NCBI RefSeq assembly: GCF_002224285.1
Contig: NZ_CP022436.1
Span: 2,852,001-2,916,000, forward strand
DNA from: Arthrobacter sp. YN
Lineage (GTDB): Bacteria > Actinomycetota > Actinomycetes > Actinomycetales > Micrococcaceae
Direction: 5' to 3'
Length of the DNA: 64,000 nt
The notes below the pieces were generated by a model. It ran no database searches. It saw only the letters and a list, made by a program, of their open reading frames with translations, and had not been told where the DNA came from. Both the position numbers and the translations under genes were made by a program. This document shows positions 17,937 through 29,418 of this stretch, piece by piece (within the stretch, counting starts at the first letter, position 1; the number at the start of each line of letters is the position of its first letter).

Positions 17937-18761
17937 CTATTTGGCGGCAGGCGCCGCGTCCACGGCCCCTCCGTAGCGCCTGTCGCGCTTGGCATAGATC
18001 TCGACGGCGTCCCACAGCGTCCGCCTGTCAACATCCGGCCACAGCGTGTCCATGAAGACGAACTCCGCATAGGCAGACTGCCACAGCAGGAAATTGGAGA
18101 GCCGCTGCTCCCCCGAACTGCGAAGAAAAAGGTCTACATCCGGGAGGTCGGGCTCATCGAGGTATTTCTGGATGGTTTTCTCCGATACCGATCCCGGTTT
18201 CAAACGCCCTTCGGCGACATCGTGGGCGATGGCAGAGACGGCGTCGGCAATCTCGGCGCGGCCGCCGTAGTTAACACACATGGTCAACGTGCACGTTTCG
18301 TTGGCCTTCGTGTATTCCTCGGCTTCTTCAAGTTCCTTGATGACAGAGCCCCAAAGCCGCGGGCGCCTTCCCGCCCATCGGATGCGCACTCCCCACTCGT
18401 CAAGCTGGTTTCGCTGGCGTCGTAGTACATCCTTGTTAAATCCCATGAGGAAGCGGATTTCTTCGGGCGATCGCCGCCAGTTCTCCGTTGAGAAGGCGTA
18501 CACGCTGACGTACTTGATTCCCAGTTCGATCGCTCCTGCCATCACATCAAGCAAGGCAGGCTCACCGGCCTTGTGACCCTCGATGCGGGGAAGTCCGCGC
18601 TGGTTTGCCCATCGACCGTTGCCGTCCATGACGATTGCCACGTGCTGCGGAATAAGCTCACTGGGAATACCAGGCGGCACTGCACCGGAGGGGTGCCCGT
18701 ACGGCGCTATGACCGGTGCCGTCCTGGCCGTTGTTGTCTTACTCTTCTTACCAAGTGCCAC
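17937..18761 (-). CDS. uppS: Isoprenyl (di-trans,poly-cis undecaprenyl) diphosphate synthase
   Basis: A 274-residue cis-prenyltransferase. The catalytic MDGNGRWA, substrate-binding GHKAG and C-terminal [21 protein letters not shown] are all present. It makes the polyprenyl phosphate carrier needed for cell-wall synthesis. GTG 18761 lies 2 nt after the recO stop and has GGAG about 11 nt upstream. A longer frame would overlap recO by about 50 nt and add non-family residues. recO-uppS is a conserved actinobacterial pair. About 40 residues precede the catalytic motif, longer than in E. coli. Confidence 0.95.
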   Translation of the reverse strand: MALGKKSKTTTARTAPVIAPYGHPSGAVPPGIPSELIPQHVAIVMDGNGRWANQRGLPRIEGHKAGEPALLDVMAGAIELGIKYVSVYAFSTENWRRSPEEIRFLMGFNKDVLRRQRNQLDEWGVRIRWAGRRPRLWGSVIKELEEAEEYTKANETCTLTMCVNYGGRAEIADAVSAIAHDVAEGRLKPGSVSEKTIQKYLDEPDLPDVDLFLRSSGEQRLSNFLLWQSAYAEFVFMDTLWPDVDRRTLWDAVEIYAKRDRRYGGAVDAAPAAK

Positions 18762-18763
18762 TG

Positions 18764-19531
18764 TCAGCTTCGCTCCACGTGTTTGAGTGATTTCAGCGCC
18801 CGTTCCAAATGCCATTGCAGATAGGTGGCAACCAGCCCTGCGGCTTCACGCCGATGCCGGGGATCCGATGCATCCGCCACGCCCCAATTTCCTGTCAACA
18901 ATGCACCGAGCAACACCACTGTCTCCGCCGCCGGCGCCGGCGATCCCGGCGGACGGCAGTCGTTGCACACCATACCGCCAACGGGAGCGGCAAAAGCCGT
19001 GTGGGGCCCCGGGCGGCCACACCGGGCGCAATCGGTGAAACTCGGCGCCCAACCTCCGGTGGCCAAAGCCCGTAGCAAATAGGAGTCCAGGATAAGTTCG
19101 GGTGGATGGTCTGAACGGCTTAGGGCGGCCAAGGCGCCCACCAGCAGGTTGTATTGGGCGGTCCCCGACTCCGTATCGGCATCCGTAAGTTTTTCGGCGG
19201 TCTCCGTCATGGCGGCAGCCACGGTGAACCTGCCATAGTCTGCGGCAATACTGCTTCCATAGGCGCCCTTGGCCACAGCCTGCGTCACGATGTCCAGCGT
19301 CCGCCCGGATACAAGCTGCAAGTCCGCCACCATGAACGGCTCCAGACGAGCGCCAAAACGGCTGCTGGTCCTGCGCACACCCTTGGCGACGGCCCGAACC
19401 TGGCCGTGATGTTTGGTCAAGAGAGTGATGATGCGATCCGCTTCGCCCAGCTTGTGGGTACGGAGCACCACGGCATCGTCCCTGTAGGACCGTGCTGCAA
19501 ACGACGGATTGGCCACAACTAATCTTCGCAC
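18764..19531 (-). CDS. recO: DNA repair protein RecO
   Basis: 255 residues. The N-terminal OB fold ([20 protein letters not shown]) is followed by a helical domain with a zinc-finger-like set ([10 protein letters not shown] ... CNDC). RecO anneals strands and loads RecA with RecR on gapped DNA. Two GTG starts are possible, 19531 and 19516; neither has a strong Shine-Dalgarno, so the N-terminus is uncertain by five residues. It lies 71 nt downstream of leuA across a hairpin and is followed at once by uppS. Confidence 0.92.
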   Translation of the reverse strand: MRRLVVANPSFAARSYRDDAVVLRTHKLGEADRIITLLTKHHGQVRAVAKGVRRTSSRFGARLEPFMVADLQLVSGRTLDIVTQAVAKGAYGSSIAADYGRFTVAAAMTETAEKLTDADTESGTAQYNLLVGALAALSRSDHPPELILDSYLLRALATGGWAPSFTDCARCGRPGPHTAFAAPVGGMVCNDCRPPGSPAPAAETVVLLGALLTGNWGVADASDPRHRREAAGLVATYLQWHLERALKSLKHVERS

Positions 19532-19560
19532 TATGACTGGACCGCGCGGCGACCGCCGGA

Positions 19561-19594
19561 CCGTGTGGTGACGGTATTTCCCGTCACCACACGG
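19561..19594. terminator. Hairpin between leuA and recO
   Basis: CCGTGTGGTGACGG (19561-19574) pairs over 14 bp with 19581-19594 around TATTTC. No T-run follows on the minus strand, so it may slow polymerase or protect the leuA 3' end rather than terminate fully. Confidence 0.5.
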
Positions 19595-19602
19595 TAGATA
19601 CC

Positions 19603-21366
<1,764 letters not shown>

Positions 21367-21371
21367 CTAAA

Positions 21372-21465
21372 TGAAAGCTTAGCCGGACACAACGGAACTC
21401 CGCGGCGAGGATGGCCCAGCTTCAGATAGCTTTCAGGCCTCGCCGCGGCAGCTAAGAAGAAGCAT
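21372..21465 (-). promoter_or_regulatory. leuA leader: leucine attenuator with potential pseudoknot
   Basis: On the minus strand a 10-codon ORF with three Leu codons (21465-21433) is followed by a perfect 11-bp stem: 21448-21438 pairs with 21410-21400. Its 5' arm is made of the leader's last codons. The loop contains TGAAAGCT (21435-21428), starting with the leader stop codon. This is complementary to AGCTTTCA (21379-21372) downstream, so an H-type pseudoknot can form. CTTAGC (21456-21451) in the leader can also pair with GCTAAG (21383-21378). No T-run follows the stem, favouring control of translation or a pseudoknot switch over intrinsic termination. Confidence 0.75.
21433..21465 (-). CDS. 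leuL: leuA leader peptide MLLLSCRGEA
   Basis: ATG CTT CTT CTT AGC TGC CGC GGC GAG GCC TGA encodes a 10-residue peptide with three consecutive Leu codons, all CTT, which is not a favoured Leu codon in this GC-rich genome. No useful product is expected; translation speed through the Leu run would report leucyl-tRNA charging. The second half of the ORF forms the 5' arm of the downstream stem. A weak ribosome site precedes the ATG, and -35 TTGCAC-like sequence lies further upstream near 21514. Confidence 0.75.
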   Translation of the reverse strand: MLLLSCRGEA

Positions 21466-21591
21466 CGCCGTACGCACAAAATCACAGTAACACGATGCGT
21501 ATGATGACAGTGCAACACCTCATGCAACGTCCACTATGCAGACGCAGCGACGGTGGCAACGCCGGCTGCTGTGTCCACACAAGGAGCCACA

Positions 21592-23544
21592 GTGCCACAG
21601 TCGGGGATCACTCTTTCGAACATCGATCACAGCGTCCGGCCCCAGGACGACCTCTACCAACACGTCAACGGCGCGTGGCTCAACAGCACAACCATCCCTG
21701 ACGACAGGCCGCTGGAAGGCACGTTCACCGCTTTGCGGGACGGGGCCGAGTTGGCCGTCAAAGCAATTATCGAAGAAGCTGCAGGCAAAGGAGAGTCGGC
21801 AACCGGCGTCGAGCAGCAGGTAGGTGGACTCTACGCGAGCTTCATGGATGAGGCCGCAGCAGAGGCCAAAGGAGTGGACCCCATCCGGAGCCGGCTCGAG
21901 GAAGTCCATGCGGTGGGATCAACCCAGGAACTGGCTGCCCTGATCGGCCGGCTGTTCCGGTCCGACGTCTCCGGGCTCTTCTCCATCTACCCGGCCCCTG
22001 ATGCCGGCAACCCCGAGCGCATCCTCCTGTACATCGGGCAGGGCGGCCTTGGACTACCGGACGAGTCCTACTTCCGGGAAGAAAAGTTTGCCGAAATCGT
22101 GACGGCCTACACCGGGTACGTTGCCAAGATGCTCGCCCTCGCCGGTATCCAGGACGCCGAAGCAGCGTCAGCGCGCATCGTCGCCCTCGAAACTGCCTTG
22201 GCTGCGCACCACTGGGACAACGTCACGTTGCGGAACCCCCAGAAGACCTACAACCTCAAGACGGCAGAAGAAGCATCGGAACTGTTCCCCCTGCTGGACA
22301 CCTGGTTCCAGGCCGCCCGTGTCGAGGCAGCCAAGCGAAACGAGATAGTTGTCAGCACCCCGGACTTCTTCGCCGGCGCAGCAGGCTTGCTGGAGTCCGA
22401 GCCGTTGGAAACGTGGAAGGAATGGCTGACACTGAGGGTGCTGAGTTCGGCGGCCCCGTACCTCTCGTCCGAATTCGTGAACACCAACTTCGAGTTCTAC
22501 GGCACTACACTCAGCGGCACGCCCCAGAACAAGGAACGCTGGAAGCGTGGAGTTGCCGTTGTCGAAGCTGCGCTTGGCGAAGCCGTCGGACAGATATACG
22601 TTGAACGGCACTTCCCCGCGGGCCACAAGGCAAGGATGGAGACGCTCGTTGCCAATTTGATCGAGGCTTACCGTGACAGCATCTCCTCCCTGGCATGGAT
22701 GGGTGAGGAGACCAAGAAGGAAGCGCTCAAGAAGCTGGAGGCCTTCCGCCCCAAGATTGGCTTCCCGGAAAAATGGATCGACTACTCCGCCGTGGTCATC
22801 GATCCATCGGATCTGTTGGGTAACGTGGAGCACGCACATGACGCTGACGTCGACCGTCACCTGGACGAGATCGGCAAGCCCGTTGACCTCAACAAGTGGC
22901 TGATGACACCGCAGACGGTCAATGCCTACTACCACCCCATGCTGAATGAGATCGTCTTCCCGGCCGCAATCCTCCAGCCGCCCTTCTTCACCGCAGATGC
23001 TGATGACGCTGTGAATTATGGCGGAATCGGTGCCGTCATTGGCCACGAGATCGGTCACGGCTTCGACGACCAAGGATCGCAGTTCGACGGAAGCGGGGCA
23101 CTGCGCAACTGGTGGACTGAAGAGGACCGGACCGCGTTCGAATCCCTCACGGCCAAATTGGTGGCACAGTACGACGCCCTCTCCCCCTACGCGGCGCCAG
23201 AGCACAAGGTCAACGGCAAGCTCACCCTCGGCGAGAACATCGGGGACCTCGGAGGCCTGACGATTGCCTACAAGGCCTACCTCCTCAGCCTGGAAGGCAA
23301 GGAGCCTGAGGAGATCGACGGCTTCACTGGCCAGCAACGCTTCTTTATGTCGTGGGCAGCGGGCTGGCGCCAGGTGATCCGCCGTGAAGAGGCGATCCGA
23401 CGGCTGGCCACCGATCCGCACTCCCCCAACGAGTTCCGCACCAACGCCATCGCCCGCAACCTCGATGCGTTCCATGAAGCATTTGGTGTCGGCGCAGCAG
23501 ATGGCATGTGGTTGGAATCCGGAGACCGCGTCAGCATCTGGTAG
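21592..23544 (+). CDS. M13-family metalloendopeptidase (neprilysin/PepO-like)
   Basis: A zinc peptidase of about 650 residues. The zinc site is GHEIGHGFDDQ (HExxH), with the third ligand in GENIGDLGGL; the substrate-binding NAYYHP motif is about 45 residues upstream. The N-terminal DLYQHVNGAWLNST and the C-terminal DRVSIW also match M13. No signal peptide or TM helix precedes the domain, so unlike mammalian neprilysin it appears cytosolic. GTG 21592 is preferred over 21553 or 21571 because AAGGAG sits 5 nt before it. It diverges from leuA and ends in a strong terminator. Confidence 0.93.
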   Translation: MPQSGITLSNIDHSVRPQDDLYQHVNGAWLNSTTIPDDRPLEGTFTALRDGAELAVKAIIEEAAGKGESATGVEQQVGGLYASFMDEAAAEAKGVDPIRSRLEEVHAVGSTQELAALIGRLFRSDVSGLFSIYPAPDAGNPERILLYIGQGGLGLPDESYFREEKFAEIVTAYTGYVAKMLALAGIQDAEAASARIVALETALAAHHWDNVTLRNPQKTYNLKTAEEASELFPLLDTWFQAARVEAAKRNEIVVSTPDFFAGAAGLLESEPLETWKEWLTLRVLSSAAPYLSSEFVNTNFEFYGTTLSGTPQNKERWKRGVAVVEAALGEAVGQIYVERHFPAGHKARMETLVANLIEAYRDSISSLAWMGEETKKEALKKLEAFRPKIGFPEKWIDYSAVVIDPSDLLGNVEHAHDADVDRHLDEIGKPVDLNKWLMTPQTVNAYYHPMLNEIVFPAAILQPPFFTADADDAVNYGGIGAVIGHEIGHGFDDQGSQFDGSGALRNWWTEEDRTAFESLTAKLVAQYDALSPYAAPEHKVNGKLTLGENIGDLGGLTIAYKAYLLSLEGKEPEEIDGFTGQQRFFMSWAAGWRQVIRREEAIRRLATDPHSPNEFRTNAIARNLDAFHEAFGVGAADGMWLESGDRVSIW

Positions 23545-23556
23545 TACCGGAAAGAT

Positions 23557-23593
23557 GAGGCCGGGTCAGTTCGCTAAGAACTGGCCCGGCCTC
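23557..23593 (+). terminator. Intrinsic terminator after the M13 peptidase
   Basis: A 16-bp stem (23557-23572 with 23578-23593, including one G-U pair) surrounds a GCTAA loop and is followed by TTCTGT. It lies before the convergent LCP gene. Confidence 0.85.
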
Positions 23594-23639
23594 TTCTGTG
23601 CATGGCTGCCTCGCAGCCCGCTACTGGTCCATGTACTGA

Positions 23640-25199
23640 CTATTGGTCGATGTACAACGGGTTCACTTGTTGGCAGACGGCATCGCTGGCGGTCTGGTTG
23701 ACGACGTCCGATGGCACAGAGGTTGCTCCGTAAGCCGTGCCGGTACCAAAGTCCGTACCAACATAGAGTTGAACCCCCGCCACGCCGGGAGCCTCCTGCA
23801 CCTGGGCCGCCGGAATACCGTAGAGCGCAGCCACGTCTGCAGCGACGTCGGCGAATCCGGCCCCGTAGTAAATCACTGTCTGGTCAACAGGATTAGCCAA
23901 ATAGGAAACCGCCTGGGTAAAGCCACCACCTGTCAGAACCGACATGATCTCCTGGGCCCGCGCGGCTACTCCGCTGCCATTTGCCACTGCCACCGGCTGG
24001 ATCGCTTTGTCGTAGGCGGGGACCGCGGGAGTCGATGCTGTGGGCTGGGGCGCAGGCGTTTCCGTGGCAGCGGGCGACGACGTGGCCCCGGGTGTGGTCA
24101 GGTCAAGGTCGGCACGTAAAGCTGAAAAGAGCTGGGATGACTGCGGTTCCACAAGCTCCAGCCTGTTCGGATCAATTGCTGCTGCCTGGGTCGGGACAGC
24201 CACGAACGCAACCTTGGAAACATCAATGTCCTTCAATCGCCCGCCAATGGTCAACAGCGACGGAACGGATGCCAGGCCCTCATCGACGGTGAGGTTCTGG
24301 GTGACGACGTCGGCGATCTGCAGAAGCCTCTGCGGGTTACCCAACGTTCCTTCGTCTTTGAGCTTCCTGGTCAAGGACGAAAGGAAAGCCTGCTGTCCCT
24401 TGATACGGCCGAGGTCCCCTCCATCGCCGAAAGCATGGCGGGTCCGCAGGAAGGCGAGGGCTTGTTCGCCTTCAACCATGGAATCACCCTTGGGCAGGCG
24501 AAGGCGGGAGTCCGGGTCAAAGACGGGATCGCTGACACAGACGTTTACGCCGCCAATAGCGTGGGACAATTCCTTGACGGCGTTGAAGTCAGCCATCATG
24601 AAGTGGTCGATTTCCAAGCCGGTCAATTTGTTGACGGTGTCAACAGCGCAACCGATACCGGCCTCAGCCATGGCCTCGTTGATCATCACGCCACTGCGGG
24701 CGGGGAACGTCTGGTTGTTGGTCCGATCGGTGCATTGAGGCACGTCAACCAGCAGGTCACGAGGGAAGCTCATGACGCTGACACGCTTGTTGTCTGCTGA
24801 GATATCCAGCAGCATCATGACGTCCGAATGACCGTAGCCAGTAGAGTCTTCCGTGCTTCCGTACTCCGAGTTTTTCCCGTCACGGGTGTCAGAACCAAGA
24901 ATAAGGATTTGCAGGCGGTCCGATTTGTCATTGGCCAGGGTTTCACCGCTGTCGCGGGTCTCCCCTGCACTCAACGGAGCCTTGGTGATGTTGCTCTGCA
25001 GCCGGATGAACCAAAAGGCAGCAAAGGCCACGCCTGCAACCAGGGCCACGGAGACCACGCCAGTAACAATTTTCAACCACAACGGAAGTCCCTTGCGTGC
25101 CTTCATGTGGCGGGGAGTGCCCTCGGCATCCTCACCGTGGCGAGCCGCAACGGAGTCAGCGGTGCCGGTGCCCTGCGGGCGGGCGTCACGACGTCGCAC
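23640..25199 (-). CDS. LytR-CpsA-Psr (LCP) family protein with LytR_C domain
   Basis: 519 residues. A cytosolic basic N-terminus of about 40 residues is followed by a single TM helix (about 42-65), an extracellular LCP domain (about 100-250) with SFPRDLLVDVP and DFNAVKELSHAIGGV, a Pro/Ala/Thr linker (about 365-395), and a C-terminal LytR_C domain (about 400-490). LCP enzymes attach polyprenyl-linked glycopolymers (arabinogalactan-like, teichoic or capsule polymers) to peptidoglycan; the polar Arg and Asp residues of the active site are present. The GTG start is 106 nt from the era stop; TATGAT in that gap is a candidate -10. Confidence 0.9.
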   Translation of the reverse strand: MRRRDARPQGTGTADSVAARHGEDAEGTPRHMKARKGLPLWLKIVTGVVSVALVAGVAFAAFWFIRLQSNITKAPLSAGETRDSGETLANDKSDRLQILILGSDTRDGKNSEYGSTEDSTGYGHSDVMMLLDISADNKRVSVMSFPRDLLVDVPQCTDRTNNQTFPARSGVMINEAMAEAGIGCAVDTVNKLTGLEIDHFMMADFNAVKELSHAIGGVNVCVSDPVFDPDSRLRLPKGDSMVEGEQALAFLRTRHAFGDGGDLGRIKGQQAFLSSLTRKLKDEGTLGNPQRLLQIADVVTQNLTVDEGLASVPSLLTIGGRLKDIDVSKVAFVAVPTQAAAIDPNRLELVEPQSSQLFSALRADLDLTTPGATSSPAATETPAPQPTASTPAVPAYDKAIQPVAVANGSGVAARAQEIMSVLTGGGFTQAVSYLANPVDQTVIYYGAGFADVAADVAALYGIPAAQVQEAPGVAGVQLYVGTDFGTGTAYGATSVPSDVVNQTASDAVCQQVNPLYIDQ

Positions 25200-25304
25200 T
25201 ATTCGGTTTACCTTTCCTCAAACACGTGGATTCCCGCCATCATAGTTGCCGAGTCTGGGAAGTTCCTTATCGCGCCTCTACGATGCCGGGACGTGTCTTG
25301 GCCG

Positions 25305-26267
25305 CTAGAACCCGAGTTTGACCAGTTGCTTGGGATCCCGCTGCCAGTCCTTGGCCACCTTGACATGCAGATCCAGATAGATTCTGGTGCCCAGAAGGGT
25401 CTCGATGCCTTTCCGTGCGTTGGTACCGACTTCACGCAGCCGGCTTCCACCCTTGCCGATGATGATGGCCTTCTGTGAGGGTCGCTCGACATAGAGGTTG
25501 ACCCGAACGTCAAGGAGAGGGTTGTCCTCGGTTCGACCTTCACGGGGAACGATTTCCTCCACCACCACGGCCAGCGAGTGGGGAAGTTCGTCGCGGACAC
25601 CTTCCAGGGCAGCCTCCCGAATAAGTTCCGCAATCATGACTGCCTCGGGTTCGTCCGTCAGTTCACCGTCGGGGTACAGCGGGGGCGATGACGGCATGTG
25701 GCTGATCAATACGTCCGCGACAGTGGAGACCTGGAAGCCGTCGGCCGCTGAAACGGGGACGATGTCGGCCCAGCCTTGCTCGCCCAGGACGTCGCGTCCC
25801 AAAGCAGCGACAGCGAGCAATTGTTCGGTCAAAGCCTGGCGGTCTACAAGGTCGGTTTTGGTCACGAGGGCAACGATCGGCTTCCTGCCCACGGCCGCCA
25901 GTTGAGCTGCGATGTATTTGTCGCCGGGGCCGATCTTCTCATTCGCGGGTAAGCAGAATCCAATGGCGTCCACTTCAGACAAGGTATCTGCCACAAGATC
26001 ATTGAGCCGCTTACCCAGCAGCGTGCGCGGCCTGTGCAGACCAGGGGTATCCACCAGGATCAGCTGCGCATCCTCGCGGTGGACAATGCCACGGATGGTG
26101 TGCCGCGTGGTCTGCGGCTTGGCCGAGGTGATGGCCACCTTCTGGCCAACCAAGGCGTTGGTCAGTGTCGATTTTCCTGCATTGGGCCGGCCCACCAGCA
26201 CAGAGAAGCCTGCGTGGAAGCCACCGAAGTCATTATCGGCATCGAATTTCTTATTTTGCTTGCTCAC
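25305..26267 (-). CDS. era: GTPase Era
   Basis: 320 residues. The GTPase domain shows GRPNAGKST (G1), DTPGLHRP (G3) and TKTD (G4). The C-terminal KH domain has [14 protein letters not shown]. Era binds the 3' end of 16S rRNA and helps 30S assembly. GTG 26267 has GGGAG 6 nt upstream; the gene overlaps the end of the CNNM gene by 17 nt, so it is coupled to phoH-ybeY-CNNM. A much longer frame exists upstream but encodes only the shadow of the neighbour. Confidence 0.96.
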   Translation of the reverse strand: MSKQNKKFDADNDFGGFHAGFSVLVGRPNAGKSTLTNALVGQKVAITSAKPQTTRHTIRGIVHREDAQLILVDTPGLHRPRTLLGKRLNDLVADTLSEVDAIGFCLPANEKIGPGDKYIAAQLAAVGRKPIVALVTKTDLVDRQALTEQLLAVAALGRDVLGEQGWADIVPVSAADGFQVSTVADVLISHMPSSPPLYPDGELTDEPEAVMIAELIREAALEGVRDELPHSLAVVVEEIVPREGRTEDNPLLDVRVNLYVERPSQKAIIIGKGGSRLREVGTNARKGIETLLGTRIYLDLHVKVAKDWQRDPKQLVKLGF

Positions 26268-27582
26268 GTGGAACTCCCTGTTGCGTTGAGTCGGCGTCAT
26301 CGAGTAGGTCTTCAAAGTCAGTGTCTTCCTTTGGCATGGCTGCCGCAATGATGTGGCTGACCCTGTTTCGGCGACCCTCAAGCCTATCCGCCCTGAGTGA
26401 TATTCCATCCACATCAACTGAACTGCCGACAATCGGGACCTGCCCCAGTGCCTTGGCGAGGAGGCCGCCTACGGTGTCCACCTCGTCGTCGTCGAGGTCA
26501 ATGTCGAACAGTTCACCGAGGTCGTCGATGCTCATACGGGCGCTGACCCGGAACGTTCCGTCGCCGAGGTCCACTGCTTCTTCTGCGGCGGCATCGTATT
26601 CATCCACGATTTCGCCCACGATTTCCTCGATGAGGTCCTCAAGGGTCACCAGTCCGGCGGTACCGCCGTACTCATCGATCACGATCGCCACGTGGGTGGA
26701 TTCCTGCTGCAGTTCCCTGAGAAGGTCACTCACGAGCTTGGACTCAGGAACGTAGCGGACGTCCCGGGCGAGGGAGTCAACGTCGTGTGCCTGCAGTCCG
26801 GGTTCGCCTCGATGCATGGCCGCGGCGACGTCCTTCAAATAGAGGATTCCACGAATCTGATCGGTATTCTCACCGATGACCGGAATCCTGGAATAGCCCG
26901 ACCGCAGGAAGAGGCCCATGGCCGTCTCGAGGTCCGATCCGGTACCGATGCTGACAATGTCCGTGCGGGGAACCATGACCGAACGGACCAACGTGTCGCC
27001 GAAGTCGAAGACCGAATGGATGAGTTCAGCCTCATTGTCCTCGATCATGTCCGATTCGGCGGCGCGGTCCACGAATTCGCGGAACTCTTCTTCGCTGACA
27101 AATGCGTCATCACCGCTGGGGGCGCCAGGAGCCACTGCTTGGCCCAGGGCCACGAGCCACCCGGGAATGGGTCCGAGAACCCAGCAGAGGAAGCGGATCA
27201 GCGGCGCCGTGAAGCGAACAACGGGGCCGGAGTGCGCCCTCCCCAGCTGCCTCGGCGACACTCCCACCAGCACGAATCCGATGACGGCCATGATGCCGGT
27301 AGCAGCAAGCCCGGCAAGCCAGACATTGTCGAGCAAACTGTGCAGCACTACCGCCACAGCTACTGCAGCGGCCATCTCGAACCACACACGCCAGAAACGC
27401 AGGGCGCGCATGTGGGCAATAGGAGCTTTGAGGATCCCGCTCAGGGCCTTGCCCTTGCTGCGGACAATTGATTGTTCGGCTTCATGGCGGGGCAGGAAAT
27501 TGAACGCCGCCTCAGCAGCCGTCAATAAGGCGACAAAGCTGAGGAAAACCAGCGCCATGCCGACCAGGATGATCCAGGTCAC
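26251..27582 (-). CDS. CNNM/HlyC-CorC family membrane protein with CBS pair
   Basis: 443 residues. The N-terminal DUF21-type membrane domain has hydrophobic segments at about 1-23, 65-83, 88-108 and 125-150. Two CBS domains (about 200-320) include [12 protein letters not shown] and [16 protein letters not shown]. The linker [24 protein letters not shown] is the classic family signature, and a CorC_HlyC domain (about 335-425) ends the protein. Relatives are implicated in Mg2+/Co2+ efflux; the name hemolysin is historical. The GTG start overlaps the ybeY stop (GTGA). Confidence 0.9.
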   Translation of the reverse strand: MTWIILVGMALVFLSFVALLTAAEAAFNFLPRHEAEQSIVRSKGKALSGILKAPIAHMRALRFWRVWFEMAAAVAVAVVLHSLLDNVWLAGLAATGIMAVIGFVLVGVSPRQLGRAHSGPVVRFTAPLIRFLCWVLGPIPGWLVALGQAVAPGAPSGDDAFVSEEEFREFVDRAAESDMIEDNEAELIHSVFDFGDTLVRSVMVPRTDIVSIGTGSDLETAMGLFLRSGYSRIPVIGENTDQIRGILYLKDVAAAMHRGEPGLQAHDVDSLARDVRYVPESKLVSDLLRELQQESTHVAIVIDEYGGTAGLVTLEDLIEEIVGEIVDEYDAAAEEAVDLGDGTFRVSARMSIDDLGELFDIDLDDDEVDTVGGLLAKALGQVPIVGSSVDVDGISLRADRLEGRRNRVSHIIAAAMPKEDTDFEDLLDDADSTQQGVPREQAK

Positions 27583-28052
27583 TGCATGGTCTCCATGGGG
27601 GCATCCTTGCCCAGGAATTCAGACAGCAGTTCGCGCTGCAAACCGAACATCTCTTCTTTTTCCTCGGGTTCGGCGTGGTCGAATCCCAGAAGGTGGAGGA
27701 TGCCATGGGTAGTCAGGAGCAGCATCTCATCCTGGGTGGGGTGACCTGCGTTGCGGGCCTGCACTTCGGCCACCTGGGGACAAATGGCGATGTCGCCCAG
27801 CATTCCCTGCGGAGTGGGCTTATCCGGGGTGCCTGGAGTGAGTTCGTCCATGGGCACAGACAGGACGTCAGTGGCCCCGGGCTCATCCATCAGTTCGATG
27901 TGGAGCTTCTCCATGGCGGGTTCATCCACCAGGAGAATGGAAAGCTCCGCCTGCGGATGGATGTAGAGCCGTTCGAAGATGAAGCGGGACAACGTCACCA
28001 GCTGGGCTTCGTCCACCGCCACGCCGGACTCGTTGTTGACTTCAATGCTCAT
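27579..28052 (-). CDS. ybeY: Endoribonuclease YbeY, rRNA maturation factor
   Basis: A 157-residue metal-dependent RNase. The catalytic zinc motif is HGILHLLGFDH (HxxxHxxxxxH), and the upstream LMDEPGATDVLSVPM block is conserved. It matures the 16S rRNA 3' end and takes part in ribosome quality control. The ATG overlaps the phoH stop (ATGA) and its own stop overlaps the CNNM start, so phoH-ybeY-CNNM-era is one tightly coupled ribosome-related operon. Confidence 0.96.
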   Translation of the reverse strand: MSIEVNNESGVAVDEAQLVTLSRFIFERLYIHPQAELSILLVDEPAMEKLHIELMDEPGATDVLSVPMDELTPGTPDKPTPQGMLGDIAICPQVAEVQARNAGHPTQDEMLLLTTHGILHLLGFDHAEPEEKEEMFGLQRELLSEFLGKDAPMETMQ

Positions 28053-29131
28053 TGACGTTCTCCACGTTTGTAATGTGTGCCTGACGCGTCGTTGCGGTGC
28101 GCGTCATCCCAGGTGCTGTAGGCGGACACGATGTCGGCCACCAGGCGATGCCGAACTACGTCGGCCGCCTCAAGAATGGAGAAATTGACGTCGTTTATGC
28201 CCGTCAGGATCTCCCGGACGATCCGAAGGCCGGACGTCGCGCCCAGCGGAAGGTCGATCTGGGTGACGTCGCCGGTGACCACCATTTTCGAACCGAAGCC
28301 GAGGCGGGTCAGGAACATCTTCATCTGTTCCGGTGTGGTGTTCTGCGCTTCATCAAGAATGATGAAGGCGTCATTGAGCGTTCGTCCGCGCATGTACGCC
28401 AACGGTGCCACCTCGATGGTGCCTGCAGCCATCAGCCGTGGGATGGATTCCGGATCCATCATGTCGTGGAGGGCGTCATACAGCGGGCGAAGGTACGGAT
28501 CGATCTTGTCGCTCAATGTACCGGGCAGGAATCCCAGCCGCTCCCCCGCTTCCACAGCAGGCCGCGTCAGGATAATCCTGCTGACTTCCTTCATCTGCAG
28601 CGCCTGCACGGCCTTGGCCATAGCCAGGTATGTCTTGCCCGTGCCAGCTGGTCCGATACCGAAAATCACCGTGTTTGCGTCGATGGCATCCACGTAGTTC
28701 TTTTGGTTCAGTGTCTTTGGACGGATGGTCTTGCCGCGGCTTGAAAGGATGTTGTGGGTCAGCACATCAGCCGGGTTCTGCACCGACTGGGCCCTCAACA
28801 GGGACACCAACTGCTGAAGGATGTCCGGGCTCACCACAGTCCCTTTCGCCACCAGCCCACGGACTTCCTCAAGGAGGCGCATGACGCGGGGAATGACTGT
28901 GGAGGGGCCGGTCATGGAGAGCTCGTTGCCGCGGACATGGAAGCTGACATCCTGGAACTGTTCCTCGATGTACCTCAGGGCTTCGTCATGGCTGCCCAGC
29001 GAGTGAACCATCTGGTCGGAATTGTCAAAGGTGACAACTTCCGTGCGCGTGCCCGGTAAAGTGTGCGGGAACTCGTTGGGCGGCTGGTTGCCGTTTCCGG
29101 TCCTGAGCCGCCCGTTCAAAGATTCACTCAT
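28049..29131 (-). CDS. phoH: PhoH family ATPase
   Basis: A 360-residue PhoH-like protein with a P-loop GPAGTGKTYLA (about residue 164), Walker B ILDEAQNT and the TRPAVEAGERLGFLPG block. An N-terminal KH-like/extension domain of about 130 residues precedes the ATPase. PhoH proteins are RNA-associated ATPases, possibly helicases. ATG 29131 has GAGGG about 9 nt upstream and is preferred over a longer frame. It is the first gene of the operon with ybeY and era. Confidence 0.93.
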   Translation of the reverse strand: MSESLNGRLRTGNGNQPPNEFPHTLPGTRTEVVTFDNSDQMVHSLGSHDEALRYIEEQFQDVSFHVRGNELSMTGPSTVIPRVMRLLEEVRGLVAKGTVVSPDILQQLVSLLRAQSVQNPADVLTHNILSSRGKTIRPKTLNQKNYVDAIDANTVIFGIGPAGTGKTYLAMAKAVQALQMKEVSRIILTRPAVEAGERLGFLPGTLSDKIDPYLRPLYDALHDMMDPESIPRLMAAGTIEVAPLAYMRGRTLNDAFIILDEAQNTTPEQMKMFLTRLGFGSKMVVTGDVTQIDLPLGATSGLRIVREILTGINDVNFSILEAADVVRHRLVADIVSAYSTWDDAHRNDASGTHYKRGERQ

Positions 29132-29418
29132 AGTGCTGGCCCTCAGGCCTTTTCTCCTCCGGTTGGTCTGCAATAACGCCATCGATTCGACATTCACTGC
29201 GGGCTTTCACTGCCCGCGTTGATGCCGGAATGTCTCCAATCCTACGCCAGCCCGGCCCGTGATGACCCTCCCGCGGCAGCCTCATTCGGCTCCCCGGGGC
29301 TGGTGCGGACATTTTGTCTCAACTCGGCATCAAGCCGGTATCAATCATGTTTCAGTTGGCGCGCTCCCCCGGAAACCCGGCCGACCGCCGTCGACGATGT
29401 GCCAAGCTGGCATAGCGG
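29132..29418. other. Divergent intergenic region, phoH / GerMN lipoprotein
   Basis: About 287 bp with no supported ORF. It must hold both promoters. The only structured feature seen is TGCCA-AGC-TGGCA (29400-29412), 7 nt before the GTG of the lipoprotein gene, which could be an operator or a small hairpin. Confidence 0.3.
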
